From contig JAGZJD010000106.1 of NCBI GenBank assembly GCA_018365895.1, forward strand, positions 1-6,135: DNA of 6,135 nucleotides, read 5' to 3'. Positions 1 to 5,444 of the stretch are shown here, piece by piece; position 1 is the first letter of the stretch, and each line of letters opens with the position of its first letter. Both the position numbers and the translations under genes were made by a program. The notes below the pieces were generated by a model that was not told where the DNA came from, made no database searches, and saw only the letters and a list, made by a program, of their open reading frames with translations. The stretch is from Lachnospiraceae bacterium (GTDB lineage: Bacteria > Bacillota_A > Clostridia > Lachnospirales > Lachnospiraceae).

Positions 1-124
1 ATAGTTTTCTTTTCCTTGAAAAAGAATTTCCTAAACTATATGACTGCTTATATTCATCTGAAACAATTAATTTATTTGTTCGTTTTAAAATTTGTGATAA
101 TAACTTAATATTTTTTATAAAATC
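1..124 (-). CDS. Putative IS transposase, 5' end only (runs off left edge)
   Basis: A minus-strand frame is open from the left edge to a TAG near 178, and about 41 codons of it read like protein. It contains a stretch ending SLGNSFSRKRKL, preceded by LSQILKRTNKLIVSDEYKQ. As I recall, a helical start followed by an F-S-R-(K/N)-x-K-L motif is typical of the N-terminus of IS4-type transposases in Clostridia. No ATG, GTG or TTG occurs in frame between the TAG and the left edge, so either the start is a rare ATT/ATA codon or it has been lost and this is a remnant. A GAGG lies near 128, inside the adjacent hairpin. The plus strand is also open here (to a TAA at 106-108), but its translation is low-complexity and hydrophobic. 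The family call rests on a short recalled motif, and the position of the 5' end is arbitrary. Confidence 0.42.
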
Positions 125-128
125 AGAC

Positions 129-170
129 CTCGCTATAAATTTAATATCTATAGCGAGACTGCATTTTTTT
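129..170. terminator. Strong hairpin with T-run, probably bidirectional
   Basis: CTCGCTATA at 129-137 pairs perfectly over 9 bp with TATAGCGAG at 149-157, around an 11-base loop. Outside it, CAG (124-126) can also pair with CTG (159-161). On the plus strand the stem is followed by seven T residues (164-170). On the minus strand it is followed by a looser T-rich run (122-119), then A-rich sequence. It would stop plus-strand transcription well, and could also end the lipoprotein/transporter transcript about 90 bases after that gene stops. It sits just upstream of the putative transposase frame, so it may also block read-through into that gene. Confidence 0.65.
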
Positions 171-217
171 ACCTATTGTCAAGTGTTTTTATTAAATTTT
201 CTATATTTTCTTAAGTT

Positions 218-233
218 GACGACATTGGTCGCC
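218..233 (-). terminator. Short GC-rich hairpin after the lipoprotein gene (weak)
   Basis: Read on the minus strand, GGCGAC and GTCGTC form a 6-bp stem with one G-T wobble around a CAAT loop, 11 bases after the lipoprotein stop codon. It is noticeably richer in G and C than its surroundings. No T-run follows, so it is a poor intrinsic terminator. It may stabilise the 3' end of the message or mark the edge of the transferred segment. Confidence 0.25.
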
Positions 234-243
234 CGGCAGAAAA

Positions 244-705
244 TTATTCAATATTCATTTCTATACTTCCTGTGAAATTATCACATTCAATGCCTATATA
301 ATTACCGCCATCTGGAAGCGTAAGTGTATTGCTGTATGTTCCGGTAGTTTCAATTAATGTAACTGGTTCATCAGCTCCCGAAATCCAAAATACCTTTGCG
401 GTACCGTCTATAACTTCTAATGTACAAGTGACAGATATATCGTTTCCTGCTTCTCGATTTATTGAAGTTCCCCCAAACAAATATTCTGTATTTGAAAAAT
501 CTTTATAGTCAGCTTGATATGTTCCTGTATAATCATCAATTCCTTTTTCTTTGGTTCCTTTCAAAGATAAATTTCCAGTAAGTTCTATGGAACCTGCGGA
601 TTGAACAATATTATTGTAATAGTCAAGAATTTCATCTTTAGTACAGCCGGATAGTACCAAGCTTCCAAAAAGAATTATCAATAAAGGTAGCTCCATTTTC
701 TTCAT
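244..705 (-). CDS. Small lipoprotein at the end of the peptide-resistance operon
   Basis: A 153-residue protein with a lipoprotein signal: two lysines near the start, a hydrophobic core (about residues 6-18) and a lipobox LSGC with the lipidated cysteine at residue 21. The mature part is rich in Thr, Gly, Asp and aromatic residues in short alternating runs, suggesting a small beta-rich domain anchored on the outer membrane face. A longer frame opens at a TTG at 720. I prefer the ATG at 705, because GGTGAT (718-713) lies 7 bases before it and the signal peptide then begins correctly. The ribosome site overlaps the permease stop codon (716-714), so the two genes are probably translationally coupled. 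I recognise no specific family. By position it may act like LanI-type immunity lipoproteins, which bind the peptide outside the cell. That role is inferred, not shown by sequence similarity. Confidence 0.85.
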   Translation of the reverse strand: MKKMELPLLIILFGSLVLSGCTKDEILDYYNNIVQSAGSIELTGNLSLKGTKEKGIDDYTGTYQADYKDFSNTEYLFGGTSINREAGNDISVTCTLEVIDGTAKVFWISGADEPVTLIETTGTYSNTLTLPDGGNYIGIECDNFTGSIEMNIE

Positions 706-713
706 GGAAATTA

Positions 714-1493
714 TCACCAACCTTTCTTTGGAGCAGCTTTTTTAGCCTTTTTCTTTACTTGCTTAGGTTCTCTTTCTTTCATACACAAAATCAATACGGC
801 AGAAATACCAACGACAAGGGCAAGGCTACAAAGACAAATAACAATATTCCAGTGTACCGCTTCATCATAGTTACGATAGCCAACCATTCCAAGGCTCGCC
901 GTAATAGGATAAAGATTTGCCAATGTCATACTACCTGCTGCAAACATTCCTCCATATCCATATACAAATGCAACGATAACGCCAATTAAAAAGCTACCCG
1001 CTGCTCGACAAGTAATTACTATAATAGGTAATACTGCAAGGTAAAGAAAGAAATTCACTGCTGTGATTTGCAGTACAGCTTTTATTGCTAATGGAATATT
1101 AAAGCCCGGAAATCCCACAAAAAATTCTGCAATGATTGTAAACAGGCTACAAACCAAACCAAGTACAATAGATAGCAAAGCACAAACAATCAACTTTCCT
1201 GTGAGCAACCGCTTAAAAGAAATCGGTACAGTCAGAATGTTTTTCAATGTATCGTCGGTCTGTTCTCGGGAAATTATGTGCCCAGTAATTAAACTAATAC
1301 ACATAGGGAAAATCATTGACATATTATTTTTGATAACCTGTTCTGTAAGGTATGCAAAATCCCATACCGAACCGTCGTTAGCCATAGAAGTAAACAAGGT
1401 CAATAGAACGGAAAGAAGCATAAGAGCAACCCCCGCCCAAAGGATATGATACCTCTTTAACTTGTAAAATTCCGTTTTAACAATACGAGCCAT
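714..1493 (-). CDS. Lantibiotic-protection ABC transporter permease (LanG/MutG type)
   Basis: A 259-residue membrane subunit with about six hydrophobic segments (roughly residues 17-37, 58-75, 97-127, 139-160, 165-190 and 218-237), the layout of ABC-2-type permeases in LanFEG systems. It starts TEFYKLKR, like its partner encoded upstream. After the second segment it carries DDTLKNILTVP (residues 80-90), matching DNDTFKNLRAIP in the other permease. This loop probably contacts the ATPase, and the two subunits look like diverged paralogues forming a heterodimer. ATG at 1493 is preceded by a G-rich ribosome site inside the end of the upstream gene, with only a 2-base gap. The last 21 residues (239-259) form an unusual cytoplasmic tail with nine lysines. 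Assignment to G rather than E rests on gene order and length. Confidence 0.88.
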   Translation of the reverse strand: MARIVKTEFYKLKRYHILWAGVALMLLSVLLTLFTSMANDGSVWDFAYLTEQVIKNNMSMIFPMCISLITGHIISREQTDDTLKNILTVPISFKRLLTGKLIVCALLSIVLGLVCSLFTIIAEFFVGFPGFNIPLAIKAVLQITAVNFFLYLAVLPIIVITCRAAGSFLIGVIVAFVYGYGGMFAAGSMTLANLYPITASLGMVGYRNYDEAVHWNIVICLCSLALVVGISAVLILCMKEREPKQVKKKAKKAAPKKGW

Positions 1494-1495
1494 TT

Positions 1496-2290
1496 TTACT
1501 CCCCCCTTTGTTTGTATAATTTATCAATTAACAAAAAGGAAATAACCGCCATAATTCCAAGTATTAATACTACTTGAAAAGTTGAGGGAATTAGTCCTTT
1601 CATTTGCTGTAAGTCCATTTTAATTCCATGTGCTACCATATTTCCTGCACTCCAAAATGTAGTCAATGGCGTAGGCAAAAGCCATAATATTGTTTTAGGA
1701 AGTACGTCAAACAGTGCTGTTGCACTCATATTAAGTACGCTATAAAACACGCATAGCAGAATTGAGCAAATATAGGTCTTGCTAAAAAAGACAACAATAA
1801 CAATCAACGGCAATGTACCCGCTGTAATAAAAATCCCTGTTTCAACAGCTAAAAATAGCTTATAACCAATCCTGTAGACTTCTAAAGTGCTTATACCGCA
1901 AAGAATTGTTGCAATAGTGGAAGCTACACAAAAGATAATTCCAAACAGAAATAATACCAGTATTTTAGCAAGCACCATTTGTGTACTGGTAACGGGTATT
2001 GCACGCAGATTTTTGAAAGTGTCATTGTCGCGTTCCATAAAGAATAACATAGCAGCAATAACACCAATAATACATGGAAGTAAAAATTGTATACCATAGC
2101 CAAGTACCATATTGAAAAGTCCGTCAAACGCGTCTGCCTTATCAGTGTATCGTTCTATTATGGAAGGCGTTGTCATTAAATAAGTCAGTGGAATAGGAAA
2201 CATAAAAGCTGCTAAAATAATCAACGGAATGAATTTTTTTCTTTTCAGTTTCAAAAATTCACACTTAATCAGTTTAAGCAATTCCCTCAC
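1496..2290 (-). CDS. Lantibiotic-protection ABC transporter permease (LanE/MutE/EpiE type)
   Basis: A 264-residue membrane subunit with about six hydrophobic segments (roughly residues 20-40, 65-85, 105-131, 145-170, 172-196 and 238-257). It opens with KCEFLKLKRKK, a positively charged start common in these permeases, and has the DNDTFKNLRAIP loop (residues 88-99) shared with the second permease. With the ATPase it should form the pump that expels lantibiotic-like peptides from the membrane to the outside. The frame begins with GTG at 2290, 17 bases inside the ATPase gene. GTG has no well-placed ribosome site. A TTG at 2281 (codon 4) sits behind GGGGGTGAGG and may be the true start, reducing the overlap to 8 bases. 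Either way, translation is coupled to the ATPase. The family is clear; the E label follows gene order. Confidence 0.88.
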   Translation of the reverse strand: MRELLKLIKCEFLKLKRKKFIPLIILAAFMFPIPLTYLMTTPSIIERYTDKADAFDGLFNMVLGYGIQFLLPCIIGVIAAMLFFMERDNDTFKNLRAIPVTSTQMVLAKILVLFLFGIIFCVASTIATILCGISTLEVYRIGYKLFLAVETGIFITAGTLPLIVIVVFFSKTYICSILLCVFYSVLNMSATALFDVLPKTILWLLPTPLTTFWSAGNMVAHGIKMDLQQMKGLIPSTFQVVLILGIMAVISFLLIDKLYKQRGE

Positions 2291-3197
2291 CCCCAGTTAC
2301 ACGCTTGAAATAATCTTCAAGGCTTTCCTCACAAGTATGGGCTTCAGATACCTCCAATCCGTTTTCTACAAAGGCGGTAACAATTTTTCCCACTGGCATA
2401 TCAAGATTATGTAACCGTAGATTATGGTCGTCCTGTATGGAAAAATTACTATCATGGAAATCACGTTCTAAAATCCTTGCTGCCTGTGCCGTATCAGAAA
2501 CAGTAAAGCGAATATGCTTACTGCTTTTTTGATCCAGTTCTGCAAGGCTTTCTTCTTCCAATAATGCCCCATGGTCGATAATCCCAATATCATCAGCCAA
2601 CAGAGAAATCTCAGAAAGAATATGACTGGAAATCAAAATTGTTTTTCCTTTTGCGTTGCAAAGTTCACGAATAAAAGAACGTACCTCCGCAATGCCGATA
2701 GGGTCAAGTCCATTAATAGGCTCATCTAAAATCAGAAGTTCCGGGTCGTGCATGACGGCAAGGGCAATCGCTAAGCGCTGCTTCATACCAAGAGAATACT
2801 GCGAAAAAAGTTTCTTATCTTTATAAGGCAGACCCACTAAATCCAAAGCGTCCTTGATTGCATGTCGGTTCGGTACTCCACGTAACGTAGCAAAGATACG
2901 CAGATTTTCAGTAGCAGTCAGATTAGGATAAAAACCGGGGGACTCAATCAGACTGCCGATACGAGGTAACACTTTCTTTTCATTTCCCTGTAAAGTTTTT
3001 CCCCATATTTTAACTTCGCCGGAAGTGGGTTTCGTCAATCCAAGCAGCATTTTCATTGTGGTAGTCTTTCCGGCTCCGTTTCTCCCAAGCAGACCGTAAA
3101 TTCTTCCTCTCTGTACATGAATATTTAAGTCGGCAACACTCTTTTGTGATCCATACTGTTTTGTAAGATTTTTTGTTTCAATGATGTACTTGTTCAT
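2274..3197 (-). CDS. Lantibiotic-protection ABC transporter ATPase (LanF type)
   Basis: A 307-residue cytoplasmic ATPase that powers the two permeases. It has Walker A GRNGAGKT (residues 38-45), signature SLGMKQ (135-140, an LSGGQ variant), Walker B LLILDEP (154-160) with catalytic Glu159, D-loop GLDP (163-166) and H-loop His192. Where most ABC proteins have the Q-loop glutamine, the sequence reads GSLIESPGFYP with Glu85. This 'E-loop' is reported as characteristic of lantibiotic-immunity ATPases, and is the best single reason for the substrate call. About 110 residues follow the nucleotide-binding core, as is usual in the family, ending in SLEDYFKRVTGG. A TTG at 3203 could also open the frame but lies 1 base from AGGAGG (3210-3205). 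The ATG at 3197 has the ideal 7-base gap and was chosen. The gene is first in its operon, behind the repeat-controlled promoter. Confidence 0.95.
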   Translation of the reverse strand: MNKYIIETKNLTKQYGSQKSVADLNIHVQRGRIYGLLGRNGAGKTTTMKMLLGLTKPTSGEVKIWGKTLQGNEKKVLPRIGSLIESPGFYPNLTATENLRIFATLRGVPNRHAIKDALDLVGLPYKDKKLFSQYSLGMKQRLAIALAVMHDPELLILDEPINGLDPIGIAEVRSFIRELCNAKGKTILISSHILSEISLLADDIGIIDHGALLEEESLAELDQKSSKHIRFTVSDTAQAARILERDFHDSNFSIQDDHNLRLHNLDMPVGKIVTAFVENGLEVSEAHTCEESLEDYFKRVTGGEGIA

Positions 3198-3222
3198 ATT
3201 CAAACCTCCTGTTCTGTAAGGT

Positions 3223-3251
3223 ATTCTATCACATCAATCTTGCATTAACCT
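3223..3251 (-). promoter_or_regulatory. Promoter of the transporter operon, activator-type
   Basis: On the minus strand TAGAAT (3228-3223) is a good -10 box, placing the transcript start near 3216, about 20 bases before the ATPase ATG. The position 17 bases upstream (3251-3246) reads AGGTTA, far from TTGACA. A good -10 without a -35, overlapped by direct repeats, is what one expects where a bound response regulator stands in for the -35 contact. Confidence 0.65.
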
Positions 3252-3276
3252 TGCCGGAACCTTGCATTAACCTTGC
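3233..3276 (-). promoter_or_regulatory. Four tandem 11-bp repeats: likely response-regulator operator
   Basis: Read on the minus strand, four head-to-tail 11-bp units lie back to back: GCAAGGTTAAT (3276-3266), GCAAGGTTCCG (3265-3255), GCAAGGTTAAT (3254-3244) and GCAAGATTGAT (3243-3233). GCAAGGT is near-invariant, with a one-base change in the unit nearest the gene. An 11-bp period is one helical turn and is typical of OmpR/PhoB-family regulators, which bind head to tail. The array covers the missing -35 and part of the spacer of the transporter promoter. The natural candidate to bind it is the regulator encoded at 4287-4979. Confidence 0.72.
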
Positions 3277-3290
3277 AATTTGAATTTGCA

Positions 3291-3325
3291 ATTTTCAGAT
3301 GTTCCGGCAAAAGACTTCTGAAAAT
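3291..3325. repeat. 9-bp perfect inverted repeat between kinase and ATPase genes
   Basis: ATTTTCAGA (3291-3299) pairs with TCTGAAAAT (3317-3325) around a 17-base loop. The loop carries GTTCCGGCAA (3301-3310), which is also the exact reverse complement of TTGCCGGAAC (3251-3260) inside the 11-bp repeat array. The pair may be a second termination hairpin after the kinase, or part of an operator with long-range symmetry. Confidence 0.5.
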
Positions 3326-3355
3326 AATTAAAGCTCCCACCATAAAAGACGGGAG
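3322..3355 (-). terminator. Terminator-like hairpin after the kinase gene
   Basis: On the minus strand CTCCCGTC (3355-3348) pairs with GGTGGGAG (3341-3334) as an 8-bp stem with two G-T wobbles and a 6-base loop, 4 bases after the kinase stop codon. CTTTAATTATTTT follows. The T-run is interrupted, so termination may be partial. It would separate the regulatory operon from the independently controlled transporter operon. Confidence 0.6.
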
Positions 3356-3359
3356 AACC

Positions 3360-4283
3360 TTAACCAACCAACGGAAAAAGCAAAGTAAACGTCGTTACTT
3401 TTCCCTGTACGCTTTCTACTGTTATAGTGCCGTTCATTTTTTCGACAAGCTGATGTACGATAGATAACCCAAGACCGCTGCCTTTTTCAGAACGCCCCTT
3501 ATCACATTTATAGAGCCGTTCAAAAATATGTTTCAAATCTTCTTTTTTAATCCCTATACCATTGTCAGTTAAAATGATTTTCATATTCCCGTTTTGCTTC
3601 GACAAGGTTAATTCTATTTTGTCTGCATGACTATGAGCAACCACATTTTGTATGAGATTGTTCAATATCCGCATATAGCCGTCTATATCGAGTTTTACTC
3701 GGAAAGGCTGTTCGGGAATATCAATGCTGTAATCTATCTGCTTATCTTCAAATATCGGTATCCAGTCAATCAGTATGTCGCGTGTTAATTCAGCAGCTTC
3801 AACGGTATTTATTTCCATAGAAAACTCATTAGAGTTCAGCTTAAACCAGTCAAAAAGCACATCTATATATTCCTTTAGATCATGGGCTTTCCGGCGGGCA
3901 GTTTCAATATAATCGTCGCGGTCTTTTCCTATGACAATTCCCTTATGTGCAGCGTCGAGATACCCTATCAATGTTGTAAGAGGTGTCCTCACATCATGGG
4001 AAATGCTTGTCATAAGCTGTTTGTTGGTTTCCTCTGTTTGACTGAACGTACAGAGCCTGTTTTCATAGGATACAATAATGTCGTTGATTTCATAGGCAAG
4101 TGAGGCAACAAGCTCATTTGTTGCTGATAAAACGCGCCTGTTCCCATTTCCATTCTTTACATCAGCCAATGCGTCAGTCATTTCGGCTATTTGCCTTTTT
4201 ACACGTCTGATGATAAGCCAGGCAATAAGAACAGATAAAGTCGCAATGATAATTGATATGATAGTGGCTAATTCCATATACAA
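3360..4283 (-). CDS. Sensor histidine kinase with a single membrane segment
   Basis: A 307-residue kinase that should phosphorylate the regulator encoded just before it. It has one N-terminal hydrophobic segment (residues 5-25), a charged linker of about 60 residues resembling a HAMP/coiled-coil connector, and a dimerisation/phosphotransfer domain with ISHDVRTPL and His96. The ATP-binding domain shows an N-box around Asn209-Asn213, G1 DNGIGI (240-245), F-box IFERLYK (253-259) and G2 GSGLGLS (268-274). All catalytic motifs look intact. There is no second membrane segment and no external sensor domain, so peptide detection must use the membrane segment or a partner such as the transporter or lipoprotein. 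The TTG start at 4283 is chosen because AAGGAGGT (4298-4291) ends 7 bases before it; the ATG two codons on is 13 bases away. The gap to the regulator gene is 3 bases, and the ribosome site lies inside that gene. Confidence 0.94.
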   Translation of the reverse strand: MYMELATIISIIIATLSVLIAWLIIRRVKRQIAEMTDALADVKNGNGNRRVLSATNELVASLAYEINDIIVSYENRLCTFSQTEETNKQLMTSISHDVRTPLTTLIGYLDAAHKGIVIGKDRDDYIETARRKAHDLKEYIDVLFDWFKLNSNEFSMEINTVEAAELTRDILIDWIPIFEDKQIDYSIDIPEQPFRVKLDIDGYMRILNNLIQNVVAHSHADKIELTLSKQNGNMKIILTDNGIGIKKEDLKHIFERLYKCDKGRSEKGSGLGLSIVHQLVEKMNGTITVESVQGKVTTFTLLFPLVG

Positions 4284-4286
4284 AAG

Positions 4287-4979
4287 TTATACCTCCTTAT
4301 TAAAACGGTAGCCGATACCCTTTATTGTCTGAATATATTTCGGGCTTCCAGGATTTTCTTCCAATTTCTTCCGAAGTCGGCTGATAATCGCCATGATATT
4401 GCTGTCGTCATAGAAGTATTCTTCTCCCCAAACTTCTTCATAAATCCGTTGCTTTGTCAAAATTTTACCTTGATTTTTTACACAAAATAAAAGTAAGTCA
4501 AATTCTTTTGGGGGAAGTTCAAAGGTTCCATTGATTGTAGTAATAGAACGATTTTCAAGGTCAATTTTCAAACCGTCAAAATCAAGTTGCTGCGGTGTCC
4601 CGTCCTGCTGATTAAAGCGGGTATAACGGCGTATGAGCGAAACGATACGGGCTATCAGCTCGTCCATATCAAAAGGTTTTGTTAAGTAATCATCAGCGCC
4701 CGTGCGCAGTCCTCGCACTTTTGAAGCACTATCATTTTTAGATGTGAACATTAAAATAGGCAGGCTGCTTTCTTTTCTTATTTCTTCCAGTGTTTCAAAA
4801 CCGTCCATACCGGTCATCATAACATCAAGTATGACAAGTTGATATTCCTTTTCCCTTACTTGTGCCAAACCCTCTTTTCCAGTATTGCAAAAATCGGCTT
4901 CTATATCTTCCGATAGAACGCTGCGTTTAATTAGAGTGCAAAGCTCCTTATCATCATCTATAATCAAAACATTATTCAT
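4287..4979 (-). CDS. OmpR-family response regulator
   Basis: A 230-residue DNA-binding regulator and cognate partner of the adjacent kinase. The receiver domain (about residues 1-115) has the acidic pocket Asp8-Asp9-Asp10, phospho-acceptor Asp52 (LVILDVMM), the switch Thr79 (FTSK) and Lys101 (TKPF) with Tyr98 before it. The C-terminal winged helix (about 130-228) includes ELPPKEFDLLLF, the recognition-helix area with DDSNIMAIISRLRKKLE, and the wing YIQTIKGIGYRF. It is expected to bind head-to-tail repeats, which fits the 11-bp array before the ATPase gene. The frame extends to 5015, but the ATG at 4979 is chosen because AGGAG (4991-4987) precedes it by 7 bases and the receiver domain begins there. 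The start overlaps the helix-turn-helix gene by 8 bases, so translation is probably coupled. Confidence 0.95.
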   Translation of the reverse strand: MNNVLIIDDDKELCTLIKRSVLSEDIEADFCNTGKEGLAQVREKEYQLVILDVMMTGMDGFETLEEIRKESSLPILMFTSKNDSASKVRGLRTGADDYLTKPFDMDELIARIVSLIRRYTRFNQQDGTPQQLDFDGLKIDLENRSITTINGTFELPPKEFDLLLFCVKNQGKILTKQRIYEEVWGEEYFYDDSNIMAIISRLRKKLEENPGSPKYIQTIKGIGYRFNKEV

Positions 4980-5160
4980 GTTGCAACTCCTTTCCCTTTT
5001 TTGTTCTACCGTCAATTGGTTTCTCTGCGTTTTTTGGTATCAGCCACATATAACAGAGCTTTGAAACACCCGGTATGCGGTTCTCTCTACAAAAGATTTG
5101 TACCCGCCTTTCTGAAATCCCCCATTTTTCCTCTGCCTGTGGCACAGAGACATATTCCAT
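4972..5160 (-). CDS. Small helix-turn-helix (MerR/excisionase-like) DNA-binding protein
   Basis: A 62-residue protein. Residues 4-32 (SVPQAEEKWGIS, then ERRVQIFCRENRIPGV) resemble the winged helix-turn-helix of excisionase/MerR-like proteins, where aromatic and IPG residues precede the wing. MWLIPKNAEKPIDGR then matches the usual wing and tail of this family in Clostridia. ATG at 5160 has AAAGGA (5176-5171) 10 bases upstream. Its end overlaps the regulator's start by 8 bases and carries that gene's ribosome site, so the two are made together. It could be an autoregulator of the operon or a leftover recombination factor from a mobile element; the sequence does not decide. It lacks the effector domain and dimerisation helix of true MerR proteins. 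Confidence 0.75.
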   Translation of the reverse strand: MEYVSVPQAEEKWGISERRVQIFCRENRIPGVSKLCYMWLIPKNAEKPIDGRTKKGKELQHE

Positions 5161-5196
5161 AATGCACCCGTCCTTTCTATATACACTATCGGTATA

Positions 5197-5225
5197 ATTA
5201 TAGTCGGACAGACGAATAGTGGCAA
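5197..5225 (-). promoter_or_regulatory. Near-consensus promoter for the HTH/regulator/kinase operon
   Basis: Minus-strand TTGCCA (5225-5220), a 17-base spacer and a perfect TATAAT (5202-5197) make a strong vegetative promoter. The start would be near 5190, giving a leader of about 30 bases before the helix-turn-helix ATG. The transporter-type 11-bp repeats are not present here, so the two operons are probably controlled differently. CGGACAG occurs twice on the plus strand, at 5205-5211 within the spacer and at 5250-5256 upstream, and may be a repressor site. Confidence 0.75.
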
Positions 5226-5444
5226 GTGTCTATCTATACACCTAACTTACGGACAGTTATTTGTATTAAGTATGCTTGTTTTCTAAATAATTCATATATA
5301 TCATTATAATAACAATAGTAATTAATAAAATAAAAACCTTATAATGATATTTGTATATATATGAACTTTATGGGGATAAAAATAGTTAAAACGAACCCTT
5401 TGAATGTTTAAAGGTATTATTTTCCAGTTAATGAATTATATATC
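5226..5444. other. AT-rich spacer with a long imperfect inverted repeat, no gene
   Basis: I see no credible reading frame here. Base composition drops sharply to mostly A and T compared with the cassette. TTCATATATAT (5291-5301) is complementary to ATATATATGAA (5355-5365), and ATATCATTATAA (5298-5309) to TTATAATGATAT (5339-5350). Together they form an imperfect inverted repeat around a loop of about 30 bases. Such AT-rich repeats arise easily by chance in this composition, so they may mean little. The stretch joins the cassette to the transposase remnant. Confidence 0.5.
5397..5414 (-). terminator. Weak hairpin after the transposase remnant
   Basis: Read on the minus strand, CCTTT and AAAGG form a 5-bp stem, extendable by a wobble and two A-T pairs, about 30 bases beyond the transposase stop codon. 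GTTCGTTTTAAC and then a T-rich stretch follow. It is placed as a terminator would be, but the stem is weak. Confidence 0.3.

Noticed and set aside
147..182. Minus-strand TTGACA (182-177) with TATAGA (152-147) as a transposase promoter
   Set aside because: The spacer is 24 bases, far from 17, and no -10-like hexamer exists at the correct distance.
759..1449. Two plus-strand open frames across the second permease gene (76 and 128 codons)
   Set aside because: They lie antisense to a clear membrane-protein gene, have no ribosome sites or recognisable motifs, and their translations are low-complexity.
3233..3276. The 11-bp tandem repeats as a CRISPR or minisatellite
   Set aside because: The units are too short and contiguous with no spacers, and they sit precisely on the promoter, so an operator explains them better.
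5040..5225. Minus-strand 61-codon frame overlapping the helix-turn-helix gene
   Set aside because: It runs through the promoter and is a frame-shifted shadow of the better-supported 62-residue protein.
5291..5365. Long AT-rich inverted repeat as a replication origin or insertion-sequence end
   Set aside because: The sequence is almost pure A and T, where such symmetry appears by chance; there are no iterons, no replication gene and no matching end elsewhere in the window.
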